This document shows, in pieces, positions 1 through 8,827 of a stretch of 64,000 bases of DNA (positions are counted from its first letter, which is position 1; each line of letters opens with the position of its first letter). This DNA comes from Psychroserpens sp. NJDZ02. Its GTDB lineage: Bacteria > Bacteroidota > Bacteroidia > Flavobacteriales > Flavobacteriaceae. The stretch is from positions 1,548,501 to 1,612,500 of the forward strand of contig NZ_CP039451.1 in assembly GCF_004843725.1 (NCBI RefSeq), written 5' to 3'. A model generated the notes under the pieces. That model searched no databases. It was not told the DNA's origin and saw nothing but the letters and a program-made list of their open reading frames with translations. A program made the translations under genes and the position numbers.

Positions 1-2347
1 CAAAGGTTTCAATTTTATTGGTTGTCCAAGCAGTACCTAAATGGTAATTAAAAAACCCTTTAAAAGCAGACCGTAACTCTAATCCATAATTATAATTATT
101 AGACACCACTGTTCTTAAATTAGAATTGTTTACTACGTTTTTAAATTCGTTTTTGGTGTAGCCTAAATCTAACTTTAGGTTAGATGACATAAACTTAAAA
201 TAGTAATCAAACTTGGTATTAATAGTTAAAAACTGACTGTCTTTTATAAGTGTTTTCTGGGTTTGCGTATAGTTTTGATTAATTAGCGTGTTGGTTGACA
301 AAAAATCATGATTTTTAGTATAAAGCACCAAAGTGTTTGCAAAAAACCGATTTGCCCAATTACCCAATTGATAATTAAGCATCATACTAGAGGCTTTTAA
401 TTGGTTAAACATATTTGTTCCTTTACTAAACGATCTAAATCCTGTTAACACATAATCACTGTACACATCCAATACATTGGCATTAGTCGTATTATAAGTA
501 TAAGTGGTTTGTATTTTATTATTACTATTTATAGTCCACTCTGCACCAACACTTGGATTAATATAAAAAGGGGTTTGTTGGGTAGACGTATTGTTACTGC
601 GTAATGTATTAAACAGCTGATGCGCTTCAAGGTTACCACTTAATGCAATATTATCTAGTTTTATCCTGTATTTGCTTTTAAAATATAAATCGTTAACCTG
701 ATATTTAGCCTGATTTTGGTAATCAATCGGCTGATGTAACGATACATTATCTTCCAATAGTGTAAAACTGGTGTTTAATTTATCCTCTCTAAACTGGTTA
801 CCAAATTGCAACTCTAATAAATGTCCATTTGATTTACGGTCTAAAATATGCGCATTTACACCAACAAACTGCATTTGGTTGTTGCTAACCTGAAAGACAT
901 TATTTGCAGTACTATACTCCGGAAATAAATCTTGATACAAAAACTGATTTATAGTATAATTTTGTGGCTTTTTTTCGGTTATAAATCGACCGGTAAGTAA
1001 CAGTACTTTTTTATCTTTAAACTTATTAGTATAATTTAGTTTTTGATCAAAAAAAGTATTGTTCTGTTCTAAATTTTGAAGTGTGGACACGCCATTAAAA
1101 ACTAAATTAGCATCATTATTATAATTACCACTATTGTACTTTGTAGTGGATTCTAACATTTTAGTTTTAGAAGGCTTGTAAATAAAATCTAGCTTTCCAA
1201 AAGCCAATTGCCTTTTATTATTTAGCTTATAATCTTCCGTGTTAATAAAACTGTTAGTATTTGTAGTAATATTATCCACTTGATTTCTAAAAAAAGAGGT
1301 TTCGTCCCGATTAAAAAATCCTAACGTTTTAATCTTTAACTTATCAGATGGATTAAATATGGCATTTAAAGAAACTAACTCGGCATTATTAAAATTGGTC
1401 CGTTCTTTTTTAAAATTAGAATCCGAATCCGATAACCCTATTAAATTACTAACCGACTGATTATCTCCGGTACTTGCTGGCTGATTAAACCTAAATGGTT
1501 TTATTAATTGCTGTATATCTCCAGTCGCATCATAACCAATACTATTGGCATTGGCTAAAAAATAGTATTTATTTTTCTTTCCAAAATTCATTAAATTGGC
1601 TTTGTATTGATAAAAACTATCATTACCAACATTAGCCTCTAGATTACCAAACCAAATGCGTTTTGACTTATCGTTTAATTTTAAGTTTAAAGCCACCTTA
1701 TCGCTTTCTTCAATTCCTTTTAGCAAATGGTTGTTGGAGTAGTTTTGTAACACCTCGACCTCTTCTATGGGATAAGCAGGCATGTTTTTGGATAATATTT
1801 TATACCCTTTTTCAAAAAGATCATCACCATCAATCATTAGTTTTTCAATCTCTTTATTACCAACTTTTATAGTCCCCTCACTATCTATATTTAAACCGGG
1901 TATTACTTTTAATAAATCTTCGACTGTTTGCTCGTTACCTTTAGTAAAAAATCTTGTTTTAAATGTTATGGTATCCTTTTTTACAATAATGGGTCGTGTC
2001 GATTTAATGATCACCTCTTCTAGTGTAAAAGGATCTTCCTCTAAAATAACATTTAACTTGATTTCCTTTATTGTCTTACCTAAAACTAGAGGTACCGTTT
2101 TTGTTTTGTAACCTAACGCATGAAAAACTAAATTAAACGCACCTTGCCTCTCTGTCGTTAGGCTATAATCACCTTTAGCATTAGAATACGTGTACTCAAC
2201 AATACGTTTAGATAAACTATCTTTTATGGTGACACTAACAGAAGTCAAGCCCCCAGTACTATCCGTTATAACACCAGAAAGTGTTGTTTGCGATAAGCAT
2301 ATAGTTTGGAGTACTAATAAGAGTACAGTAACCTTTATTTTTTTCAA
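1..2347 (-). CDS. TonB-dependent receptor-type outer-membrane barrel protein (C-terminus beyond window)
   Basis: Open reading frame of 782 codons that runs off the left edge, so the C-terminal barrel is incomplete. I read it from a TTG at 2345-2347: an in-frame TGA lies three codons upstream, and the ATG at 2355-2357 is in another frame and soon stops. The N-terminus is a signal peptide (KKIKVTVLLLVLQ, ending near a Ser-Gln). Next comes a carboxypeptidase-regulatory-like beta-sandwich (about residues 22-110, with SVTIKDS and GDYSL) and a plug-like part with VEDLLKVIPGLNID. The rest has the alternating polar/aromatic pattern of a barrel. Such proteins sit in the outer membrane; many are TonB-dependent transporters, others are related barrels without a proven substrate. 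The neighbouring GLPGLI gene is a usual partner. Substrate unknown. Confidence 0.85.
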   Translation of the reverse strand, partial: MKKIKVTVLLLVLQTICLSQTTLSGVITDSTGGLTSVSVTIKDSLSKRIVEYTYSNAKGDYSLTTERQGAFNLVFHALGYKTKTVPLVLGKTIKEIKLNVILEEDPFTLEEVIIKSTRPIIVKKDTITFKTRFFTKGNEQTVEDLLKVIPGLNIDSEGTIKVGNKEIEKLMIDGDDLFEKGYKILSKNMPAYPIEEVEVLQNYSNNHLLKGIEESDKVALNLKLNDKSKRIWFGNLEANVGNDSFYQYKANLMNFGKKNKYYFLANANSIGYDATGDIQQLIKPFRFNQPASTGDNQSVSNLIGLSDSDSNFKKERTNFNNAELVSLNAIFNPSDKLKIKTLGFFNRDETSFFRNQVDNITTNTNSFINTEDYKLNNKRQLAFGKLDFIYKPSKTKMLESTTKYNSGNYNNDANLVFNGVSTLQNLEQNNTFFDQKLNYTNKFKDKKVLLLTGRFITEKKPQNYTINQFLYQDLFPEYSTANNVFQVSNNQMQFVGVNAHILDRKSNGHLLELQFGNQFREDKLNTSFTLLEDNVSLHQPIDYQNQAKYQVNDLYFKSKYRIKLDNIALSGNLEAHQLFNTLRSNNTSTQQTPFYINPSVGAEWTINSNNKIQTTYTYNTTNANVLDVYSDYVLTGFRSFSKGTNMFNQLKASSMMLNYQLGNWANRFFANTLVLYTKNHDFLSTNTLINQNYTQTQKTLIKDSQFLTINTKFDYYFKFMSSNLKLDLGYTKNEFKNVVNNSNLRTVVSNNYNYGLELRSAFKGFFNYHLGTAWTTNKIETF

Positions 2348-2563
2348 TAGTCTTCATTTTCTGTTTATAATTCTCCTCTTTAAGTTACCTATAGTTATAA
2401 AAGATAACCATAATACTACAAAGTAATTCTTACTTAATTACTATATATTATTTATAACTAAAATTGCTAACCCAGCCTTATATCTTTAAAACAACAAAAC
2501 TTTTTTAAATCAATGTTTACCCGTTACCACTTTACTTCTGGCATATGTTGCAAAACAGTTGCC

Positions 2564-3325
2564 TTAGTTATTATCAATAACTTCAACTTCCCATTCATAA
2601 CTAATCTCTTGTTGGGTATTTCTATTTGGCAGATTCATCTCAACCGTACCGTCTCTTGGCATTTTAGACCTCATTTTTTTTTCAATTTCTTTCAAATACT
2701 GTGGCTTGGCATTAATAAAACTTTGTAGTTCAATAGCTTCATCTGTATTAATCACATCCAACATCACTGTCCCAATACTTACTTTTTTAGCCCTATAACT
2801 AACCCTATTCTGATCATCATTAGCCTCTAAAATTAACCCAGGTAAACCTTGTAATTTCCATGGGCCAAATCTGACTGGAATATCTTGTGTAAACCAAGCA
2901 TGATAGGTCCTTCCTCTAAATTTTCCAATAGCCAACTGACACTTAAATTCTCCAATTGTTTTAGTACTGTCTTGAAGCTTCCATGGGATAACAGTTGTTT
3001 TTTCTTTTGTAATAGGTGTTTGTTTAAAGAATACTTCTTGATTAAATAATGAGTCTTTTTCCAAATCATTTAAAACAAATTGCTTAGTCTTAGATCTCAA
3101 AATGAGCGACACACCATCTGTTTTATCATCAATAGTCACTTCAGAATCACTTTCAACCTTTTTAAGCGCTGTAAATATGGATTGTGTCGCATTAAAACTT
3201 AACGTTTTAACAGTGTGAAAGTCCCACGCGAAATTTCTACTGACATCATACTCCACATAACCATTTGTTTGACTAGTTACAAAAAATGAATTTAAAATAA
3301 ATACTAAAACTATGTGATTTCTCAT
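2564..3325 (-). CDS. GLPGLI family protein
   Basis: 253 residues with a cleavable signal peptide (about 1-18, ending FVTSQ) and the family-defining GLPGLI motif at residues 160-165, preceded by GPWKLQ. GLPGLI proteins are secreted or periplasmic proteins of Bacteroidota, usually encoded beside a TonB-dependent or carboxypeptidase-regulatory-like barrel gene, as here (216 bases upstream of it, same strand). Their biochemical role is not known. The ATG at 3325 is well placed before the signal peptide. A near-perfect inverted repeat lies just upstream of it (3344-3373). Confidence 0.9.
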   Translation of the reverse strand: MRNHIVLVFILNSFFVTSQTNGYVEYDVSRNFAWDFHTVKTLSFNATQSIFTALKKVESDSEVTIDDKTDGVSLILRSKTKQFVLNDLEKDSLFNQEVFFKQTPITKEKTTVIPWKLQDSTKTIGEFKCQLAIGKFRGRTYHAWFTQDIPVRFGPWKLQGLPGLILEANDDQNRVSYRAKKVSIGTVMLDVINTDEAIELQSFINAKPQYLKEIEKKMRSKMPRDGTVEMNLPNRNTQQEISYEWEVEVIDNN

Positions 3326-3343
3326 TACTATTAAATTTATAAA

Positions 3344-3373
3344 GACTTAGAGTAAATTAATTTACTCTGAGTC
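3344..3373. repeat. Imperfect 30-bp inverted repeat upstream of the GLPGLI gene
   Basis: Arms GACTTAGAGTAAAT and ATTTACTCTGAGTC with a 2-base centre and one non-matching pair that would be G-U in RNA. It lies 19-48 bases upstream of the start codon of the GLPGLI gene. That position fits a 5' leader hairpin or an operator for a dimeric regulator; the sequence does not decide which. Confidence 0.5.
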
Positions 3374-3442
3374 TATTTTACTATCGACAAGTCTAAGCTA
3401 AGTTTAAAAAAATAAAACCATAGCTTCTTAATCATTTTTTTT

Positions 3443-3499
3443 GCTTTTTATCGAAAACAGTGACTTTTACTCATTTCTAGATGTGGTAAAAACCACACT
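3443..3499 (+). repeat. Diverged direct repeat, copy A
   Basis: Shares an ordered series of short blocks with 4253-4309: GCTTTT, ATCGAAAA, CTCATTT, then a GTGGT/GCGGT box, AAAACCA and ACTT. Copy A also contains the small inverted repeat TGTGGTAAAAACCACA. The two copies bracket the small ORF remnant at 3640-3963. Function unknown. Confidence 0.5.
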
Positions 3500-3639
3500 T
3501 GTTTGTTTTTGAGTCTATTAAATCTATAAAAAGGTGCGTTTTTTACAATTTAAAACCCACTTTAAACATGATAATCCTTGGTAAAATAAAAGATTGGCTA
3601 TCCTGAATCAAAAAGTCACTAAAGTTACTTGAATAAATA

Positions 3640-3963
3640 AAATACCAGTTAGAAGATTTACAGCATCCCATTTTAGAATCTTTAACTGGTCGTACTAGTG
3701 ATTTTATTTCGCTTCCTACCGGAAAAAAAGCAGTAATGACTACAAACGCTAATGTTAAAGAGTTTATAGTCGAACAAATTAAAATTGACACTTTTAAAAT
3801 TGCTTATATTGCTACCGAAGCCTTAAGCCAACTTCAGCAAAAGGCTGTATTATTAGCTGTAGATACGTATTTGGAATCTAATTTAAATTTGATTTTTGAA
3901 CAGAAAGTTAATTTAGAACGGGAAGTTAGTGGTAAACTGAAACAGTTTAGGTCTATATTGTAG
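3640..3963 (+). pseudogene. Small ORF or gene remnant, unrecognised
   Basis: An ATG at 3736 opens 75 codons ending at 3963 (MTTNANVKEFIVEQ... KLKQFRSIL), predicted mostly helical. The frame stays open and protein-like upstream of that ATG back to about 3640 (KYQLEDLQHPILESLTG), where it meets a stop. It therefore looks like the tail of a longer decayed gene rather than an intact small gene. I do not recognise the family. No clear ribosome-binding signal is visible at 3736. It could still be an expressed small protein. Confidence 0.3.
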
Positions 3964-4252
3964 GTTAGCATTGAAACTACAAACACAAAAGTAGATACAA
4001 ATCTAAAACTATTACACTGTATTCCAATACAACATTAGTACCATAAAGACACATTTAAACCGTATTTAAATTGATAATGAGCATCAATAAACAGCAAGAC
4101 ATAAACCAAAAAAATTAAAATACTAGCGCTAGTTAAAATTAAAATTCGTCAAAAATTGGTTTTTTAATGACTAAATCAAATGTGTTTCTAATTGACAAGG
4201 CGAAACTATGATTTTTCTGACACATCGCTAAAAAGTTTATCGATTTTATATG

Positions 4253-4309
4253 GCTTTTATCGAAAATATGTGGTTTTGCTCATTTACTACTGCGGTTAAA
4301 ACCATACTT
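4253..4309 (+). repeat. Diverged direct repeat, copy B
   Basis: Partner of 3443-3499, in the same orientation and 810 bases away, just downstream of the last gene of the polysaccharide operon (stop at 4341, minus strand). Blocks GCTTTT, ATCGAAAA, CTCATTT, GCGGTTAAAACCA and ACTTT are shared in the same order. Confidence 0.5.
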
Positions 4310-4340
4310 TTAAACATTTTCAATTATTTATGTACTAAAT

Positions 4341-5114
4341 TTACCTGATGGAGACAATTAATTTTGATTTAACAAAAAGCTGTTCTCTTACAAAAATGAG
4401 CATGCGATATAAAGATTTTAAAGTAGAAAATCCTAATCCTTTTTTATAGACCCAATAGTTATATTTTAATAACGCTAATTTATTTGAAGATATTGAATCG
4501 GATCTGATGCGATAATACGCCAAGGACTCTTGAATACCTAGAGCCGGTTTACTAGACTTTTTTATTGCAGACAACCATAACAACCAATCTTGACGCTTAC
4601 GTAAATTAGGAGCTGTTATTTTGCCTAAGGTTTTAGCATTATACATTCCTGTAAGGTTACCTATATAATTTGTTTTCAAATATTTATTATAAGTCAGTCT
4701 TGGCAATGCCTTCACTAGTTTATTTAACGGTCTTCCCGCCTCATCGATTTGCTCATAACTACTATAAGACACCTCACAATTATTAGTCAACATAAACTTA
4801 ATTTGAACCTCCAACTTATTAGGTTTCCATAAATCGTCGGCATCCAAAAAAGCAATAAAATTACCTTTTGCAGCATTAATCCCTTTGTTTCTAGACACAG
4901 CTGCACCACAATTCGTCTTATTTTTTAAAACTATTATATTAGGATAAGTGTTTGCAAATGTATTTGCTATCTGCACTGTAGAATCTGTTGAAAAATCGTC
5001 AATTAAAAACAGTTCCCAATTAGTATACGTCTGACTTAATATACTATTAATGGTGCCCTCGATAAAGGCTTCAGAATTGTATAATGGTGTTATTATAGAG
5101 ACTAATGCTTTCAT
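4341..5114 (-). CDS. Glycosyltransferase family 2
   Basis: 257 residues, a typical length for a small GT2 (GT-A fold). It starts with SIITPLYNSEAFIEGTI, followed by LFLIDDFSTDST (nucleotide-binding acidic residues), NKGINAAKG, and the DXD-type metal site FLDADDLWKP near residue 95. It transfers a sugar from a nucleotide donor onto a lipid-linked acceptor at the cytoplasmic face of the inner membrane. It is the last gene of the minus-strand polysaccharide operon, 3 bases after the upstream phosphoglycosyl transferase. Sugar specificity cannot be read. Confidence 0.9.
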   Translation of the reverse strand: MKALVSIITPLYNSEAFIEGTINSILSQTYTNWELFLIDDFSTDSTVQIANTFANTYPNIIVLKNKTNCGAAVSRNKGINAAKGNFIAFLDADDLWKPNKLEVQIKFMLTNNCEVSYSSYEQIDEAGRPLNKLVKALPRLTYNKYLKTNYIGNLTGMYNAKTLGKITAPNLRKRQDWLLWLSAIKKSSKPALGIQESLAYYRIRSDSISSNKLALLKYNYWVYKKGLGFSTLKSLYRMLIFVREQLFVKSKLIVSIR

Positions 5115-5117
5115 CTT

Positions 5118-6527
5118 CTAATAAGCTTCTTTTTGACCCGTAAACACATTAATTATAGTCTTAAAAATAATTTTCATATCCAAAAGTAAAGACCAATTTT
5201 CGATATAATAATTATCAAATTTTATACGATTGATAATATCTTCGTCATTTTTAATCTCTCCTCTATAGCCTCGTATTTGCGCTAATCCCGTCACTCCAGG
5301 TTTAACATTATGCCTAAAAATAAAATTATATTTATCAATCTTTTTTGAATAATCATCCGTGTAAGACAGCATATGTGGACGTGGACCAACCACACTCATC
5401 TCACTTTTTAAAACATTATAAAATTGAGGAAACTCGTCTAAACTTGTTTTACGTAAAAATTTTCCAATATTAGTTACCCGATCATCATTCTGAGTGATGT
5501 AAGTTCCTTCTATTTCTTTATTGATTTTTAAAGACCTAAACTTGTAACAATAAAACTCTTTATAGTTTATACCATTACGTTTGTGCTTATAAAATAATGG
5601 GCCCTTGGATTCCAACTTAATTAAGACAAACAATACTGGGGTTAACCAGGACAACACTAATATGATAATCATTAAAGCAAAAATGACATCAAAAACACGT
5701 TTAACAAACTTATTCAAATCATTATTCAACGTTACTTTGGGCATTGATAAAATGGGCAAGTAGTTATAATAATCAGTTTGTAATCTCTTGGTCAACAATT
5801 TATTAGTTGTGGGTATAAATTTTATATTACAGTGATTAACCTCTGCATATTTAACATAATCGTTTACTTCTTTTTCAGACAGCTCATCTATTGCGCAATA
5901 AATTTCGTCAATACCGTTACCTTCATTCAAAAATATAAAACTATCTGCAATATTACCTGTAAACTTATGATTGTCGCTATTTGCAAAAACACCTTTTATA
6001 CTATATCCTAATGCTTTTCGTTGGGTAAACAGCTGCTTTAACTCTTGTGCCCCTTCACCTTTACCGACTATTATTACACGTCTTACATTCCCTTTTAAAA
6101 AAGTACGAAAGGATTTTAAACCAAAATAGCTTACTAATTTAGCAGTAGTAATACCTGCAAAACATAAAAGTAAGTATTCCAAGGCGCTATAAGACGGTAT
6201 ATCAATACTTCTATACGCCCCTAAAAAAGCATATACAATAATGGTAAAAACCAAAACCTGCTTGACTATAAGCGAAAAAATATTAACGGTTGAAGTATAG
6301 CGATACACTTCGTAAAACTTGAGAAACGAAGTTGATATTAACCATAGTACTGTGGCGTATAAACCATATAAAATATGTTTATTATTCAAAAAATCAAAAG
6401 AAAAATAATTTAGATTGCTTTGATTAAAATCAAAAAAATAAAACGCCAAAACATTTATGACAATAAGATCAAAAATGATAAGAAAAGGTCGGAGTAACCA
6501 GGAATACCTTCCGCGTTTATACTCCAT
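5118..6527 (-). CDS. Polyprenyl glycosylphosphotransferase (WcaJ/WbaP type)
   Basis: 469 residues. The N-terminal half has about four to five membrane segments and a Rossmann-like CoA-binding-type region (VIIVGKGEGAQELK near 150). The C-terminal catalytic domain begins at KRVFDVIFAL and carries the family blocks YKHKRNG, CYKFRSL, LRKTSLDEFPQFYNVLK, SVVGPRPHM and VKPGVTGLAQIRGYRGE. It transfers a hexose-1-phosphate onto undecaprenyl phosphate and so primes repeat-unit synthesis. Long PGTs of this kind usually use UDP-glucose or UDP-galactose; this is family knowledge, not seen directly. Two further short PGTs are encoded at 12014 and 13421. Confidence 0.93.
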   Translation of the reverse strand: MEYKRGRYSWLLRPFLIIFDLIVINVLAFYFFDFNQSNLNYFSFDFLNNKHILYGLYATVLWLISTSFLKFYEVYRYTSTVNIFSLIVKQVLVFTIIVYAFLGAYRSIDIPSYSALEYLLLCFAGITTAKLVSYFGLKSFRTFLKGNVRRVIIVGKGEGAQELKQLFTQRKALGYSIKGVFANSDNHKFTGNIADSFIFLNEGNGIDEIYCAIDELSEKEVNDYVKYAEVNHCNIKFIPTTNKLLTKRLQTDYYNYLPILSMPKVTLNNDLNKFVKRVFDVIFALMIIILVLSWLTPVLFVLIKLESKGPLFYKHKRNGINYKEFYCYKFRSLKINKEIEGTYITQNDDRVTNIGKFLRKTSLDEFPQFYNVLKSEMSVVGPRPHMLSYTDDYSKKIDKYNFIFRHNVKPGVTGLAQIRGYRGEIKNDEDIINRIKFDNYYIENWSLLLDMKIIFKTIINVFTGQKEAY

Positions 6528-6530
6528 AAT

Positions 6531-7523
6531 TTATTCCTTATTATAGTTTGAAAAATCTTTATGTTCGCTTTTATAAAGCTCTGCTTCTGTTAAGTTTTTA
6601 AAATAATCGTAGGTTTTTCTCATACCCTCTTCTCGTTCTACTTCAGGTTCCCATCCTAACAATTTTTTAGCCAAAGTAGTATCTGGTTGACGTTGCATTG
6701 GATCGTCAACAGGTAAATCTTTGTAGATTACTTTTTGGGACGTTCCTGTTAATTTTATAATTTCTTCAGCAAAATCTTTAATAGTAATTTCATGCGGATT
6801 TCCAATATTTACTGGATTTGCATAATCACTTAGCAACAGTCTATAAATACCTTCCACTTGATCAGTAACATAGCAAAACGAACGGGTCTGTATTCCTTCT
6901 CCAAAAACAGTTAAGTCTTCACCTCGAAGGGCCTGTCCCATAAACGCAGGAATAACACGACCATCATTAAGTCGCATTCTTGGTCCATAGGTATTAAATA
7001 TTCTGACAATACGTGTTTCTAAACCGTGAAACCTATGATACGCCATCGTAATGGATTCTTGAAAACGTTTTGCTTCATCGTAAACCCCTCTTGGCCCTAT
7101 AGTATTAACATTACCATAATAATCTTCTGTTTGAGGATGCACTAAAGGATCGCCATAAACCTCAGAGGTCGATGCTATTAATAACCTTGCTTTTTTAGCT
7201 TTTGCTAAGCCTAATAAATTATGAGTCCCTAAGCTGCCTACCTTTAAGGTTTGAATCGGAATTTTAAGATAATCTATTGGACTTGCTGGTGAAGCAAAAT
7301 GAAGAATATAATCTAAATCTCCTTCTATATTTATAAAATTGGTAACATCATGTTGAATAAAAAGAAAACTTGAATTTGAAGCTAAATGTGCTATGTTTTT
7401 AGGATCTCCAGTTATAAAATTATCCATTCCAATAACATAATACCCTTCACTAATAAATCGATCACACAAATGCGAACCCAAAAAACCTGCTGCTCCCGTA
7501 ATTAAAACTCTCTTTTGACTCAT
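6531..7523 (-). CDS. UDP-glucuronate decarboxylase (UDP-xylose synthase), SDR family
   Basis: 330 residues, short-chain dehydrogenase fold. NAD-binding motif [12 protein letters not shown] near residue 11, active-site Thr/Ser region [10 protein letters not shown], and catalytic YxxxK (Y..EAKR) in [14 protein letters not shown]. The segments [12 protein letters not shown] and [12 protein letters not shown] are typical of UXS enzymes. It oxidises and decarboxylates UDP-glucuronate to UDP-xylose. The UDP-glucose dehydrogenase that makes its substrate is encoded immediately upstream with no gap, which supports the assignment. Confidence 0.9.
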   Translation of the reverse strand: MSQKRVLITGAAGFLGSHLCDRFISEGYYVIGMDNFITGDPKNIAHLASNSSFLFIQHDVTNFINIEGDLDYILHFASPASPIDYLKIPIQTLKVGSLGTHNLLGLAKAKKARLLIASTSEVYGDPLVHPQTEDYYGNVNTIGPRGVYDEAKRFQESITMAYHRFHGLETRIVRIFNTYGPRMRLNDGRVIPAFMGQALRGEDLTVFGEGIQTRSFCYVTDQVEGIYRLLLSDYANPVNIGNPHEITIKDFAEEIIKLTGTSQKVIYKDLPVDDPMQRQPDTTLAKKLLGWEPEVEREEGMRKTYDYFKNLTEAELYKSEHKDFSNYNKE

Positions 7524-8822
7524 TTATCTTCCTATTGACACGTATTTAAACCCTTCGTTAACAACATCTTTTACATCGTATAAATTGCGACCATCAAAGA
7601 TTATAGGACTAGACATTAAGCCTTTCATTTTATCAAAATTTGGCGTTCTAAAAATACTCCACTCCGTGCAAATAATCAATGCATCAGCGTTTTGCAACGT
7701 ATCATACATACTATCTGCATAATTAATTTGATCGCCCAATTTACGTTTAACGTTAGGCATTGCTTCTGGATCAAACGCTGTAACACGACAACCAGCCTCC
7801 AGTAAAGCCTCTATCATGTATAACGCAGGCGCTTCGCGTATGTCATCCGTTTCTGGTTTAAATGCTAATCCCCAAATCGCAATATTTTTTCCTTTTAAAT
7901 CATTATTAAAATGAGTTTCAATTTTAGGAATTAACACCAACTTTTGTCTAGCATTAACATTAATAACAGCATCTAAAATTTTGAAATCATAATTATTATC
8001 TAATCCAGATTTATGTAACGCCTTTACGTCTTTAGGAAAACATGATCCACCATAACCAATTCCCGGGAATAAAAAACGTTTACCAATACGAGAATCTGTA
8101 CCCATACCGATTCTAACTTTATCCACATCAGCACCTACTTTTTCACAAAAGTTAGCAATCTCGTTCATAAACGTGATTTTAGCTGCTAAAAAGGAATTAG
8201 AAGCGTATTTAGTTAGCTCTGCAGACTTTTCATCCATAACAATGATTGGATTACCTGACCTTACATACGGTTTATAAAGCTTTTGCATAAGCTCTGTAGC
8301 ACGATCACTACTTGACCCAACAACGATACGTTCAGGCTTTAAAAAGTCGTCCACAGCAAATCCTTCACGTAAAAATTCAGGATTAGACACCACATCAAAA
8401 TCTACTTTTGCATGTTTTGCAATAGCAGCCTTAACCTTATCAGAAGTACCAACAGGGACTGTACTTTTATCGACAATAACTTTATAATCTTTTATTAACT
8501 TACCGATATCATTTGCGACACCCAAAATATATTTTAAATCTGCAGAGCCATCTTCGTCTTCAGGCGTAGGCAGTGCTAAAAATATAATATCACCATGCTC
8601 TAGACCCTCTTCTAGATTAGTAGAAAACTTAAGTCTGTTTGCTTTTATGTTTCTTTCAAACAAAACGTCCAAATGAGGTTCATAAATAGGCACCTCTCCT
8701 GCTTGCATTTGTTTTACTTTAGCCTTGTCTATGTCTATACAAAGCACTTCGTTACCTGTTTCTGCTAAACACGTCCCCGTTACTAAACCAACGTAACCTG
8801 TACCAATTACTGCTATTTTCAT
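7524..8822 (-). CDS. ugd: UDP-glucose 6-dehydrogenase
   Basis: 432 residues, the normal length. N-terminal NAD motif GTGYVGLVTGTCLAE, central dimer helix, catalytic Cys in the block GYGGSCFPKDVKAL (about residues 250-263), and substrate residues in NPEFLREGFAVDDF. C-terminal domain with GLAFKPETDDIREAP. Converts UDP-glucose to UDP-glucuronate with two NAD+. It abuts the UDP-xylose synthase gene, so the pair supplies UDP-GlcA and UDP-Xyl for the polymer. Confidence 0.95.
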   Translation of the reverse strand: MKIAVIGTGYVGLVTGTCLAETGNEVLCIDIDKAKVKQMQAGEVPIYEPHLDVLFERNIKANRLKFSTNLEEGLEHGDIIFLALPTPEDEDGSADLKYILGVANDIGKLIKDYKVIVDKSTVPVGTSDKVKAAIAKHAKVDFDVVSNPEFLREGFAVDDFLKPERIVVGSSSDRATELMQKLYKPYVRSGNPIIVMDEKSAELTKYASNSFLAAKITFMNEIANFCEKVGADVDKVRIGMGTDSRIGKRFLFPGIGYGGSCFPKDVKALHKSGLDNNYDFKILDAVINVNARQKLVLIPKIETHFNNDLKGKNIAIWGLAFKPETDDIREAPALYMIEALLEAGCRVTAFDPEAMPNVKRKLGDQINYADSMYDTLQNADALIICTEWSIFRTPNFDKMKGLMSSPIIFDGRNLYDVKDVVNEGFKYVSIGR

Positions 8823-8827
8823 TTAAA

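Larger units (their letters stand above)
3326..4340. other. About 1 kb between the GLPGLI gene and the polysaccharide locus
   Basis: No full-length gene is evident. It holds the inverted repeat at 3344-3373, a diverged direct repeat at 3443-3499 and 4253-4309, and a short plus-strand coding-like stretch around 3640-3963. The remainder is AT-rich with stops in all frames. It marks the left border of the polysaccharide genes. Confidence 0.6.

Noticed and set aside
2190-2426. Plus-strand genes across 1.6-2.7 kb
   Set aside because: They lie opposite the TonB receptor-type and GLPGLI genes, whose frames show clear family motifs.
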